Source: Pseudodesulfovibrio sp.
GTDB taxonomy: Bacteria; Desulfobacterota; Desulfovibrionia; Desulfovibrionales; Desulfovibrionaceae
Direction: 5' to 3'
Assembly: GCA_016342345.1 (NCBI GenBank)
Contig: JAEINO010000001.1
Span: 248,001 to 312,000, forward strand
DNA length: 64,000 bases
Position numbers and translations under genes: made by a program. The notes beneath the pieces are model-generated. The model worked only from the letters and a program-made list of their open reading frames with translations, did not search any database and was not told where the DNA came from. This document shows positions 9,568 to 18,021 of this stretch, in pieces (the first letter of the stretch is position 1; the number at the start of each line of letters is the position of its first letter).

Positions 9568-10086
9568 ATGAGCGACGAAAAACGGTCTTTTTCACGCATC
9601 GATGTCAGACTGAAAGCGCATGCCAGAATCATGCAGTATATCGAATCACCACAACGTTTCACCGGAGACATTGTCGGAGAGACATCATGCCGGGATGATC
9701 TGTTCCGCAGCAGCAAGCTCCCGGAAGATCTGACGACATTTCTAGCCGAAATGGACAGGAAACTTGACCGAATTCTCGGACTCTTGAGCCAGGATCATCT
9801 CAAAACCGATTTTTCAATTGAACTCGAAGTAATGGAATTGTCTGCCGCTGGAATCAAATTTCGCTCCAAGGAACAATTCGAGACTGACACCCCCCTTGAA
9901 ATCGTTCTTGTACTCAGCCAGGTACCTTTGCGCATGGCTGGAGGCAAAGGCCGCATCCTTGATAAGGATGCAGAGACCGAACTCTACAGGTTTGAATTCA
10001 TGGACACACGAGGATCGGACATGGAAGCAATTGTTCAATTCGTTTTCCAACAGCAGCGCGAACAGATTCGCAATTCCAAAAAGTAG
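9568..10086 (+). CDS. PilZ-domain protein (probable c-di-GMP receptor)
   Basis: A 172-residue protein. The N-terminus RSFSRIDVRL matches the RxxxR loop of PilZ domains, but the second conserved segment, here MELSAAGIKF in place of D/NxSxxG, comes only after an insert of about 70 residues (25-95) with a possible coiled coil. A beta-barrel-like C-terminal half follows. PilZ proteins bind c-di-GMP and often act on flagella or on exopolysaccharide. The gene directly precedes cheZ (23 bp apart), which supports a motility role. Whether the spaced motif still binds the nucleotide is uncertain. Confidence 0.68.
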   Translation: MSDEKRSFSRIDVRLKAHARIMQYIESPQRFTGDIVGETSCRDDLFRSSKLPEDLTTFLAEMDRKLDRILGLLSQDHLKTDFSIELEVMELSAAGIKFRSKEQFETDTPLEIVLVLSQVPLRMAGGKGRILDKDAETELYRFEFMDTRGSDMEAIVQFVFQQQREQIRNSKK

Positions 10087-10109
10087 CACAAGACCCGCAG
10101 GAGTGAAAC

Positions 10110-10847
10110 ATGACCAGCAATGAAGATCTTGTAAAAGAAATGATGGAAAAGGTCTCCGAGCAGCTTGTCGTGAGTCTGCATGAATCCATTACCGCCTCTG
10201 TAGAAAAGGAAATCGCCAAAAGTCTTTCAAAATCCCTCCTGGAGGGTGAATTTTATCGCCGCGTCAACGAAGACCTTCAAGGTGGCCTGAAACAGATATA
10301 TCAGGAAGTCAAAGAGGCCAAAGGCGGTAAGGAAATCAAAAGAATCAAGGCAGACATCGATCCAGACGAATTATTCAGTGAAACATCAGATCAGCTGGAC
10401 GCCGTGCTCCATACGACTGAAAAAGCAGCAGTTGAAATCATCGACATCGTCGAGAAGCTTCAGGAACTACAGGGAACAGTCGCAACTATCGTCAAGGGAT
10501 TCGAATCCGGCGGCGTCACAAAAGACAACCGTGTGAAACTCAAGGAAATCAACAACACCCTTGGGACAGACCTGTCCAATATCATGGTATCACTCAGTTT
10601 TCAGGACTTAACAGGCCAACGTATAAAAAAAATCATCACATCCATCAGGCACATTGAAAAAATTGTTCGCGAAGTCATGCTCTCCGCAGGCCTGATGATC
10701 CAGCAACGCAATGAAGAGCCGGAAAAGGATATTATTTCGCTATCCGAGGAAGCCAAACACAAAGCAACTTCCAAACTCGAAGGCCCGACCGAAGGAGCCA
10801 ATCAGGCCGATGTTGACGACCTGCTCGCGTCACTCGGCCTTGACTAG
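10110..10847 (+). CDS. cheZ: Chemotaxis phosphatase CheZ
   Basis: Dephosphorylates CheY-P. The 245-residue protein is largely helical. The catalytic signature FQDLTGQ carries D166 and Q170, with the D-x3-Q spacing of E. coli D143/Q147. The last residues, DVDDLLASLGLD, form the C-terminal CheY-P binding peptide seen in enterobacterial CheZ, tied to the helical body by a loose linker. The start follows GCAGGAGTGAAAC. It is the last gene of the ileS operon and is followed by a strong terminator. A CheW gene (35.1 kb) and a CheY-like protein (62.2 kb) lie elsewhere in the window. Confidence 0.88.
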   Translation: MTSNEDLVKEMMEKVSEQLVVSLHESITASVEKEIAKSLSKSLLEGEFYRRVNEDLQGGLKQIYQEVKEAKGGKEIKRIKADIDPDELFSETSDQLDAVLHTTEKAAVEIIDIVEKLQELQGTVATIVKGFESGGVTKDNRVKLKEINNTLGTDLSNIMVSLSFQDLTGQRIKKIITSIRHIEKIVREVMLSAGLMIQQRNEEPEKDIISLSEEAKHKATSKLEGPTEGANQADVDDLLASLGLD

Positions 10848-10861
10848 ACCAACCAGACCCC

Positions 10862-10900
10862 AAAAAAGCCCGCTCTCCAAAAGGAAAGCGGGCTTTTTTT
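10862..10900. terminator. Bidirectional terminator between cheZ and mgtE
   Basis: A 13-bp stem (10862-10874 with 10887-10899) has A-run and T-run flanks, so it can end transcription on both strands. The GC-rich core is GCCCGCT/AGCGGGC. It lies between the convergent ends of cheZ and mgtE. Confidence 0.9.
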
Positions 10901-10924
10901 GAATTTGGTAAAATACTTGAAAGA

Positions 10925-12259
10925 CTAATTCAACAACATGAATCCAGCCAATCCCAGGAATCCCCAGAAACCGACAGCATCAGTAATGGTTGTGAGAAAA
11001 ATGGATGATGCCTGCGCCGGGTCACGACCAATTTCCTTGAGAATGAGTGGAATTGACGCGCCTGATACTGCCCCGATGAGCATGTCGAATATCAATGCTA
11101 TTCCCATGCATGATGCAAGTTTATAATCACTTGTAAAAGCAAATACCGTCAACATAACCATACAGGCTATCAACAATCCGTTGATAAAACCAATTCTGAA
11201 TTCACGAAACACGGCTAACCAAGCTTTCTTGCGATCGAATTTCTCCATGGCAAGTTGCCTGATCATGACTGCGAGAGCCTGTTGCCCGGTATTACCAGCC
11301 TGATTGGTAACGATGTGCATAAGTGCAGCCAATATTGCCATTGCTGCAATGGTGTCATCATAAAGATGAATAACATAAGCGGCCAGAGCAGAATTGATAA
11401 CGTTAAGAATCAACCATGGGAGCCGCTTTTTAACAGAAAAAACAACAGGAGAATCCGTGGTTTCGTCCGCACCGGCACCAACCATTGTCTGCATGTCTTC
11501 ACTGGCTTCTTCGTGAATGATGTCAATAACATCATCAACCGTAACAACACCCAGAAGACGATTTCCAAAATCAACAACAGGCAATGCCAGAAAATTATAG
11601 TGAGCAATGAGGTGAGCGACTTCTTCCTTATCTATATTATAGCCGACAGAGATAAGACTTTGGGTCTTGATCAATTCCTTGAGAGTGACCCCTCGTTTGG
11701 CAAGCAGAAGATCGCGTAAAGAAACAACACCAACGAGACGATCTTTCTTATCCGTCAGATAGGCGTAATACGGAATCTCCTTATCTTCGACCTCTTCACG
11801 AATTTTGGCAACAGCCTGGTCGGCATTGAGATCCTGATCCAGAATGACCACTTCGGTGTTCATGACACCACCAGCCGTATCAGGATCAAAAGTAAGCAAA
11901 GTCTTGAGTTCAGCTCTGTCTTCCGCAGGGACACGGCTCAACAGCGCCTTTCTCAAATCCTCATCCATGCCTTCCAGAAGATCAGTCGCATCGTCAGGAG
12001 CCATCTGCTCAAGTACGCGAGCAGCCAGTCCGACATTCAGGTTAGCCATAAGTGCTTGCTGATCGAGATCGTCCATCTCGGCAATGGAATCGGCAGCATC
12101 CTTGATAGGAAGTTGCTTAATGAATTTGACCTGATCAGCGATGTCGAGACCTTCTATGGTGTCGGCAGCATCTGCAGGGTGCTGGGCTTCGATATCCGTG
12201 GCTGTCAAACCATCGAATTCATCGCCTTGCTGATTATTCATTTTTTCTTTCACACTCAT
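10925..12259 (-). CDS. mgtE: Magnesium transporter MgtE
   Basis: A Mg2+ channel of 444 residues. The N-terminal superhelical MgtE_N domain (about 20-135) is followed by a CBS pair (about 140-265) that senses cytosolic Mg2+, then five membrane helices (about 285-444) with the pore segment AILAALMHIVTNQAGNTGQQ. All three parts are present at the usual length. The chosen ATG has only AGGGA eight bases upstream; a stronger GGAGGTG lies 22 bases upstream but leads to no in-frame start. Single gene, convergent with cheZ. Confidence 0.94.
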   Translation of the reverse strand: MSVKEKMNNQQGDEFDGLTATDIEAQHPADAADTIEGLDIADQVKFIKQLPIKDAADSIAEMDDLDQQALMANLNVGLAARVLEQMAPDDATDLLEGMDEDLRKALLSRVPAEDRAELKTLLTFDPDTAGGVMNTEVVILDQDLNADQAVAKIREEVEDKEIPYYAYLTDKKDRLVGVVSLRDLLLAKRGVTLKELIKTQSLISVGYNIDKEEVAHLIAHYNFLALPVVDFGNRLLGVVTVDDVIDIIHEEASEDMQTMVGAGADETTDSPVVFSVKKRLPWLILNVINSALAAYVIHLYDDTIAAMAILAALMHIVTNQAGNTGQQALAVMIRQLAMEKFDRKKAWLAVFREFRIGFINGLLIACMVMLTVFAFTSDYKLASCMGIALIFDMLIGAVSGASIPLILKEIGRDPAQASSIFLTTITDAVGFWGFLGLAGFMLLN

Positions 12260-12418
12260 GGCCCAATTCCCTAGCCCAAATCACCTCCAAGGTCAAAGAA
12301 ATCTCACGTGATTTACATTATATTATTGTGAAATATTTCATCAAGTATCCCACCCCTTGACGAAAGCACATCCGTGCCTTACTCCCATCTTCTACAACAA
12401 TTACATTGGATAAAAACT

Positions 12419-13288
12419 ATGCTCACCAACACTTTTGACAATTTTTTCCAAACCGAAGCCCGAATGTTCCTTTTGGCAACCATTCGCATAGCACTGGCCG
12501 AAGACGGTTCCGACCTGACCAGTTTGGGATTGTTCACGGAAAGCGATATGGCCCAGGCAATGATCGTTGCAAAACAGGATACGATCGTGGCCGGTTTGCC
12601 CATTATTCCAATGGTTTTTGAGTTTGGTGGAGAGCAATGCCAAACCCATCTCAATGTGGATGACGGAGACAAAGTTTCTGAAGGAACCATGGTGGCGGCC
12701 CTACAAGGCCCGGCTTTGCAATTACTGAAAGCCGAACGGGTTATCATGAATTTTCTCTGTCACCTGTCCGGCATCGCCAATATGACTGCCCAGTATGTCG
12801 AAGCTCTCAAGGGAACCGGCACACAACTCCTCGATACCAGAAAAACACTCCCGGGGCTGCGTTTTCCCGAAAAATATGCAGTCCTTGCAGGCGGCGGCCT
12901 GAATCACAGGCTGACCCTGTCCGATATGCTGATGCTCAAGGACAACCACATTGATCGTGCTGGTGGCATCACCCAGGCAGTAGACCAACTCCACAGCGTC
13001 CATTCTCCCTGCCCTCCCATTGAAGTCGAATGCCGTACCCTTGAAGAAGTCGAGGAAGCATGCCAGTGTGAAATACAGCGCATCATGCTCGACAATATGG
13101 ATGCCAAAACTATCAAGACGGCTCTGGGGGCTATTCCAGACTCAATCGAAACGGAAATCAGCGGAAATATCTCGTTGGACAACATCCGAAAGATTGCCGA
13201 GCTTGGACCCAATTTCATATCCGTAGGCAAGCTGACACATTCAGCGCCATCTTCTGATTTCAGTATGCAATTCATACCTTTAAGTTAA
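12419..13288 (+). CDS. nadC: Nicotinate-nucleotide pyrophosphorylase (quinolinate phosphoribosyltransferase)
   Basis: Converts quinolinate and PRPP to nicotinate mononucleotide, the third step of de novo NAD synthesis. The protein of about 289 residues has the dimerisation half first (ALAEDGSDLTSLGLF), then the barrel with the TRKTLPGLR substrate segment, LMLKDNHI, VECRTLEE, and the phosphate-binding ISVGKLTHS. I placed the start at ATG 12419, which gives the usual short N-terminus; a GTG at 12374 would add 15 residues but has no better ribosome site. The gene is 11 bp upstream of nadA, and nadC-nadA-nadB forms one operon. Confidence 0.93.
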   Translation: MLTNTFDNFFQTEARMFLLATIRIALAEDGSDLTSLGLFTESDMAQAMIVAKQDTIVAGLPIIPMVFEFGGEQCQTHLNVDDGDKVSEGTMVAALQGPALQLLKAERVIMNFLCHLSGIANMTAQYVEALKGTGTQLLDTRKTLPGLRFPEKYAVLAGGGLNHRLTLSDMLMLKDNHIDRAGGITQAVDQLHSVHSPCPPIEVECRTLEEVEEACQCEIQRIMLDNMDAKTIKTALGAIPDSIETEISGNISLDNIRKIAELGPNFISVGKLTHSAPSSDFSMQFIPLS

Positions 13289-13299
13289 AAAGGAACACT

Positions 13300-14340
13300 G
13301 TGGAAAAGTCCATTGATCTCATTACACGAATCAAAAGGGACATGGGCGACAAGCTGGCCATTCTTGGGCATCATTACCAGTCCGACAATGTCATAGCCCA
13401 CACCGATATTCGTGGCGATTCCCTGGAGTTGTCACGCAAGATAAGTGATCTCGACGCCAAACACATTGTCTTCTGCGGTGTCTATTTTATGGCCGAATCA
13501 GCAGCCATCCTGCGCCGGTCAGGCCAGAAGATTCATATTCCCGACACCACCGCCACCTGCCCCATGGCAGACATGGCTGAAGCCGGGCGTGTAGAAAAAA
13601 CGCTTGATATCCTGCAAAAGAATGGCCGTAAAATCACCCCGCTCACCTACGTCAATTCATCCGCAGCAGTGAAGGCTGTTGTAGGCAGATGCAACGGGTC
13701 TGTCTGTACCTCTGCCAATGCCCGAATCATGCTCGAATGGGCTCTGAAACAAGGTGATGCAGTTCTCTTTCTGCCTGACAAGCATCTGGCAAACAACACG
13801 GCAAACACACTAAACATCCCCAAAGAATCTCGCAGGATGCTCCCCGAAGGGGTTATTAACGGAGACCCGGAGCTGTTCCTTGCCCCGGACATAACCGAAA
13901 ACAAGCAACTCATCATCTGGCCCGGCTACTGCCCCATTCACGAAGAATTCACTCTTGACGCCATCGATCGCATTCGTGCAAACGAACCAGATGCCAGAAT
14001 CATCGTCCATCCTGAATGCAATCCGGCAGTAGTCCAAGCTTGCGATGGCAATGGCTCCACGACATATCTTATCAAATATGCCGAAAAAGCCCCTGCCGGA
14101 TCAACTCTCTACATCGGAACCGAAAACAATCTTGTCCAACGTCTGGCAACACGATTCAAAGGCGAAAAGACCATAAAACCATTACTGGTTAGCTTGTGCG
14201 AAGACATGGGCAAAATCACAGTGGACAATCTGGCTTTACTGCTTGAAAATATTGAAGAATCAACGCCCATCGATGTCATCGACGACATCAAGAAACCGGC
14301 CAAACTGGCCCTTGAACGCATGCTTGAAGTTTGCTCATAA
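13300..14340 (+). CDS. nadA: Quinolinate synthase A
   Basis: A [4Fe-4S] enzyme of 346 residues that condenses iminoaspartate (from NadB) with dihydroxyacetone phosphate to quinolinate. GHHYQSDNV near the N-terminus is a family signature. The three cluster cysteines are best assigned to C87 (TATCPMAD), C211 (GYCPIH) and C300 (SLCEDMG), matching the spacing in the short NadA type. The start is GTG, supported by AAGGA five bases upstream. The cluster is oxygen-sensitive in studied members, which suits an anaerobe. Confidence 0.94.
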   Translation: MEKSIDLITRIKRDMGDKLAILGHHYQSDNVIAHTDIRGDSLELSRKISDLDAKHIVFCGVYFMAESAAILRRSGQKIHIPDTTATCPMADMAEAGRVEKTLDILQKNGRKITPLTYVNSSAAVKAVVGRCNGSVCTSANARIMLEWALKQGDAVLFLPDKHLANNTANTLNIPKESRRMLPEGVINGDPELFLAPDITENKQLIIWPGYCPIHEEFTLDAIDRIRANEPDARIIVHPECNPAVVQACDGNGSTTYLIKYAEKAPAGSTLYIGTENNLVQRLATRFKGEKTIKPLLVSLCEDMGKITVDNLALLLENIEESTPIDVIDDIKKPAKLALERMLEVCS

Positions 14341-14355
14341 GCAAACAAGCATGCT

Positions 14356-15957
14356 ATGGATAATGCCATGAATGATTTCCGTTTGCACAGTGATGCTCTC
14401 ATTATCGGCTCTGGAATTTCCGGTTCCGTGGCCGCTCTCACTCTGGCCGAACAGGGACTTGACGTCATATTGATCACTTCCGGGAGTGAGTTGGGAAACG
14501 GCAATACGTCGCTGGCCCAGGGTGGCATTGTCTATCGCAGCACAGACGACGATCCTCGCATTCTGGAAAAAGACATCTTCACGGCAGGCTGGAAACATAA
14601 TTTCACTCGCTCCGTGCGTTATCTATGCCGCAAGGGGCCGGAAGTTCTTCAGGAAGTATTCCTGGAAAAATACAAAATCCCCTTCAATCAACGCAAGCCA
14701 GGCGACTGGTTCCTGACCAAAGAAGGTGGACACTCGCTGGCCCGCATTCTCTATTGTGATGATCATACCGGCAAGAATATCATGGAAGTTCTCAGCAACG
14801 AGGTCAAAAAACATGCAAATATCCGCGTGTTGACCAAGCGCACTGCCATTGACCTTCTAACGACTCAGCATCACGCAAAACACATGGATTTCAAGTACAA
14901 TCTTTCCAATCAATGTGTTGGGGCATATGTTTTCAATGAAGAACTGGACAAAGTTGAAACTATCCTTTCCAAATTCACCATGCTTGCCACAGGTGGAATC
15001 GGACAGATCTACCTGCACACAACCAATACCCAAGGCTCCATCGGTTCCGGTCTGGCAATGGCCTCTCGCGCCGGAGCAAAGCTCCTGAACTGCGAATATG
15101 TCCAGTTCCACCCCACAGCCCTGTATGACGGGTCAAAACGCGGCGAGAGGCGTTTTCTGGTCTCTGAAGCGGTACGTGGAGAAGGAGCCATCCTCATTGA
15201 TTCCAAAGGGGAACCGTTCATGAACCGCCATGACCCCCGTACAGATCTGGCACCTCGCGACATCGTCACCCGTGCAATCATGGAAGAGATGCTGAATTCC
15301 GGAGACGACTGCGTGTACCTTGACGTTTCCAAAATCAAGCATGACGTTGCCAAGCGATTCCCCACCATTTATGAAAGATGCAGCCAAATGGGCATCGACA
15401 TGAAAAAAAATCCCGTCCCAGTAGTTCCGGCAGCTCATTACTTCTGCGGAGGCATCCTTGTTGACAACCGTGGACGCACGGACATTGAGCGACTTTATGC
15501 CGTTGGCGAATGCAGTTGCACCGGTGTTCACGGAGCCAATCGACTGGCAAGTACATCTCTTCTTGAAGGACTTCTCTGGGGTTACAGTGCAGGACATGAC
15601 ATCAAGTCACGCATGAACCGAAGTGCAGGACTCAGTCGCAAGCTCAATGAAAGCATTCCCGACTGGATCAGCAATGGACATGTAAAAAACGAAGACCCAG
15701 CGTTGATCGCTCAGGACTGGGTCAACATCCGCAACACCATGTGGAACTATGTTGGCGTCACCCGAACCAACGGCCGCCTCAACCGCGCCTTTTCGGACTT
15801 GCGGAAGCTCACCAAGGATCTACAGGACTTTTACAAAGAGACCGCAATCAGCAAACCAATCATCGATCTGTTCCACGGTTCCAAGGCTGCCTATATCATC
15901 ACGCTGTCAGCTTTGCGCAACCGTGAAACCAAAGGATGCCACTTCAGAATCGATTAA
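14356..15957 (+). CDS. nadB: L-aspartate oxidase
   Basis: A flavoprotein of 533 residues that oxidises L-aspartate to iminoaspartate for NadA. The FAD site is ALIIGSGISGSVAAL near residue 20, followed by NTSLAQGGI. Other family marks are EYVQFHPTAL, the active-site segment SEAVRGEGAILID, HYFCGGI, and the C-terminal FAD motif GANRLASTSLLEG. In anaerobes fumarate can serve as electron acceptor (family knowledge). Two ATG codons compete, 14356 and 14368; the second has a slightly better GGAT upstream. A 13-bp hairpin follows the stop. Confidence 0.93.
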   Translation: MDNAMNDFRLHSDALIIGSGISGSVAALTLAEQGLDVILITSGSELGNGNTSLAQGGIVYRSTDDDPRILEKDIFTAGWKHNFTRSVRYLCRKGPEVLQEVFLEKYKIPFNQRKPGDWFLTKEGGHSLARILYCDDHTGKNIMEVLSNEVKKHANIRVLTKRTAIDLLTTQHHAKHMDFKYNLSNQCVGAYVFNEELDKVETILSKFTMLATGGIGQIYLHTTNTQGSIGSGLAMASRAGAKLLNCEYVQFHPTALYDGSKRGERRFLVSEAVRGEGAILIDSKGEPFMNRHDPRTDLAPRDIVTRAIMEEMLNSGDDCVYLDVSKIKHDVAKRFPTIYERCSQMGIDMKKNPVPVVPAAHYFCGGILVDNRGRTDIERLYAVGECSCTGVHGANRLASTSLLEGLLWGYSAGHDIKSRMNRSAGLSRKLNESIPDWISNGHVKNEDPALIAQDWVNIRNTMWNYVGVTRTNGRLNRAFSDLRKLTKDLQDFYKETAISKPIIDLFHGSKAAYIITLSALRNRETKGCHFRID

Positions 15958-15979
15958 GCTGGTACTCTTCCTTTCAGCA

Positions 15980-16008
15980 GACGTCAGGAAACCATGTTTC
16001 CTGACGTC
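15980..16008 (+). terminator. Perfect hairpin downstream of nadB
   Basis: A 13-bp perfect inverted repeat (15980-15992 with 15996-16008, arm GACGTCAGGAAAC) closes a 3-base CAT loop 22 bp after the nadB stop. No T tract follows on either strand, so it may be a weak terminator or an mRNA 3'-end stabiliser. Confidence 0.5.
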
Positions 16009-16220
16009 AATCACACCCGGCAAGACCTGTCCCCATACAGCAATAAATACAGACAGCACCTCGACTCTCCAGCTTCCAGCAAAGCTGAATTCGACCGCAA
16101 TTTCACACATCCCTCTTAATTTTAAGGCTCAATCATTGACTTATGAGGCCTGAAGAGCCAGTTCCTCTCAACGAAAGGCACACCTTCATATCAGCAGAAA
16201 AAAACAATTAAAACAGCCGG

Positions 16221-16251
16221 TTGACAGAACTCTAGAAAAAGTCATTATTTT
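16221..16251 (+). promoter_or_regulatory. Possible sigma70 promoter in the nadB-trkH gap
   Basis: TTGACA at 16221-16226 is a perfect -35 box; TATTTT at 16246-16251 is the best -10 candidate, at a long 19-bp spacing. It points toward the terminator at 16354-16393 with no gene between them, so the transcript would be a short noncoding RNA. Confidence 0.3.
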
Positions 16252-16257
16252 TACATG

Positions 16258-16393
16258 AATTTTCGCCCTCAAAAAGCCCTCTTCCCTCTCTCTCATCGAA
16301 TCTAAAAATTAACTATGGGAAAGGTGGTCCATGGACTGTTCCTTTCAACAAACAAAAAAGACCGCCCACATAAGTGAACGGTCCTTTTTTTTA
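16258..16393 (+). ncRNA. Candidate small RNA (unproven)
   Basis: The segment runs from just after a promoter-like sequence to a Rho-independent terminator, about 135 nt, and holds no convincing open frame. Nothing in it matches an RNA family I recognise. The call rests only on promoter plus terminator geometry. Confidence 0.22.
16354..16393 (+). terminator. Rho-independent terminator in nadB-trkH gap
   Basis: The stem GACCG/CGGTC is flanked by an A run on the left and an eight-T tract on the right (CCTTTTTTTT). The inner part CCCAC-ATAA-GTGAA pairs partly. It points rightward. It is about 400 bp from nadB, which is far for that gene. Confidence 0.7.
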
Positions 16394-16402
16394 TTGTTCT
16401 AA

Positions 16403-16528
16403 GGAAGCACTGCATAATTGTCCGCTGGCTTCGTTGCTTTAAAAACCTCAAATCCTAGCGTACAGGAAGTACGCGTCGGCCTTGAGGTTTTCTTGCGCCC
16501 TACCAGTGAATAATTCTACAGCACTTCC
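16403..16528. repeat. 126-bp imperfect palindrome (MITE-like or structured RNA element)
   Basis: The two ends, GGAAGCACTGCATAATT and AATTCTACAGCACTTCC, are near reverse complements. The inner arms AAAACCTCAA/TTGAGGTTTT match exactly, and the centre is the perfect hairpin GCGTAC-AGGAA-GTACGC (about 16459-16475). The whole segment can fold as one long interrupted hairpin. A further partial copy of the right end lies at 16537-16554. It lacks coding capacity. This is typical of a non-autonomous inverted-repeat element in a gap between convergent genes. Confidence 0.6.
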
Positions 16529-16563
16529 TGAAAATTGAATTAATCAGTACTTCCCTAAAGCGA

Positions 16564-18021
16564 TTATTTTCGCCAGAATTCCGGTACAAAAAGAATAATG
16601 ACGGTATAGATTTCCAGCCGTCCAAGAACCATACAGAATGTCAGAACCCATTTGGCGGTGTCAGGCAACCACGCGAAGTTGTCCGTGGGACCAACCCCTC
16701 CGATGCCCGGCCCGATGTTACCTATGCAAGCCAAGGATGCTGCAAAAGAAGTCACCACATCTACACCGGTTCCAGCCACAATAAAGGCAGCAAGGACAAA
16801 CAATCCGATCCACAGGATGAAAAAACCCCAAACGCCGCTGACAACATCATCCTGAACAACTGTCTTACCCATCTTCACATGGCTGACAGATCTGGGATGA
16901 ATGAGTCGAAAAAGCTCCTGATAGGACTGCTTAAGAAGCAACATGATACGCATGACTTTCATGCCGCCGCCAGTCGAACCTGCGCAGCCACCGACAAACA
17001 TGCAGAACAGGAGTATGGCCTGGGTTAGCCCTGGCCACAATTCATAGTCGGCAGTTGCAAATCCTGTAGTGGTCAGAATGGATGCAACCTGAAACGAAGT
17101 ATATCGAACGGAATCAGCTACAGTTGGGTAATTTCCACCAGCATAAACGGCAATGGTGATCACGATAATGAAAAAGACAACCATCCCGGCAAAAACCCGG
17201 AACTCAGGATCTTTGAACAATACACTGGGACGCCATTTGAGTAACAGGTAATGCAGGGAAAAATTAATACCGGCAATGAGCATGAAAATGGTAATGACGT
17301 AGTCGATATACACACTGTCATAAGCCGCCACAGAGGCATTTCTCGTGGAAAAACCTCCCGTGGCCATCGTGCCGAATGTGTGACACAGAGAGTCAAATAA
17401 ATCCATACCTCCGAACATCAGGAGAACGGTCTCAATGGCACTGAAAAGAAGGTAGACCTTCCACAGAGTCACAGCCGTATCCTTGATGCGTGGCTTGAGC
17501 TTATCAGGAGCAGGACCGGGCACTTCTGCCCTGTAAAGCTGCATGCCGCCAACACCTAGAAACGGCAAAATAGCCAGGGAAAGAACAATGATCCCCATGC
17601 CACCGAGCCAATGAGTCAGACTGCGCCAAAAAAGGATACCACGCGGAACAGCTTCGATGTTGGTAAGGACAGATGATCCTGTCGTACTGAAACCTGACAA
17701 TGATTCAAAAACACAATCGACAACGGTCTCGAAAGTTCCTCCGAGATAAAACGGCAACCCTCCGAATGCACCGGCTGCAAACCATCCGAGAGCAACAATT
17801 GCTATGCCTTCTCGATGGGACATAGGTGATTTCGAAGCTTCCGGGTCACGGAAAAGAAAGAACATCACTCCGCCAGTAAGCACGGTAATGCCCATTGAGA
17901 GCATCATGGGAGTAGCCGTTCCATCGGCGTAATACAGCCCCCATGCCAATGGAAAAATCATGGTCATGCCAACACAGGCAACAAGTGCGCCGATTATATG
18001 AAGCACATATTTCCACCGCAT
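16564..18021 (-). CDS. trkH: Trk potassium uptake protein TrkH
   Basis: The K+-translocating membrane subunit, 485 residues, with the four-repeat membrane/pore plan of the Trk/Ktr/HKT superfamily. Pore-loop segments visible are SLSGFSTTGSSVL, FGTMATGGFSTRN, ASILTTTGFATADYELWP and ACIGNIGPGIGGVGP, each with the filter glycine. The ATG directly abuts the trkA stop (TAG then ATG), so translation is likely coupled. It works with the cytosolic gate TrkA encoded just upstream. Confidence 0.95.
   Translation of the reverse strand: MRWKYVLHIIGALVACVGMTMIFPLAWGLYYADGTATPMMLSMGITVLTGGVMFFLFRDPEASKSPMSHREGIAIVALGWFAAGAFGGLPFYLGGTFETVVDCVFESLSGFSTTGSSVLTNIEAVPRGILFWRSLTHWLGGMGIIVLSLAILPFLGVGGMQLYRAEVPGPAPDKLKPRIKDTAVTLWKVYLLFSAIETVLLMFGGMDLFDSLCHTFGTMATGGFSTRNASVAAYDSVYIDYVITIFMLIAGINFSLHYLLLKWRPSVLFKDPEFRVFAGMVVFFIIVITIAVYAGGNYPTVADSVRYTSFQVASILTTTGFATADYELWPGLTQAILLFCMFVGGCAGSTGGGMKVMRIMLLLKQSYQELFRLIHPRSVSHVKMGKTVVQDDVVSGVWGFFILWIGLFVLAAFIVAGTGVDVVTSFAASLACIGNIGPGIGGVGPTDNFAWLPDTAKWVLTFCMVLGRLEIYTVIILFVPEFWRK

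Larger units (their letters stand above)
15958..16563. other. Gene-free region between nadB and trkH
   Basis: About 600 bp between the convergent nadB and trkH genes. It holds a hairpin just after nadB, a possible sigma70 promoter (16221-16251), a terminator (16354-16393) and a 126-bp imperfect palindrome (16403-16528), listed separately. The open frames on both strands are short, lack ribosome sites and resemble no known family. Confidence 0.7.
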
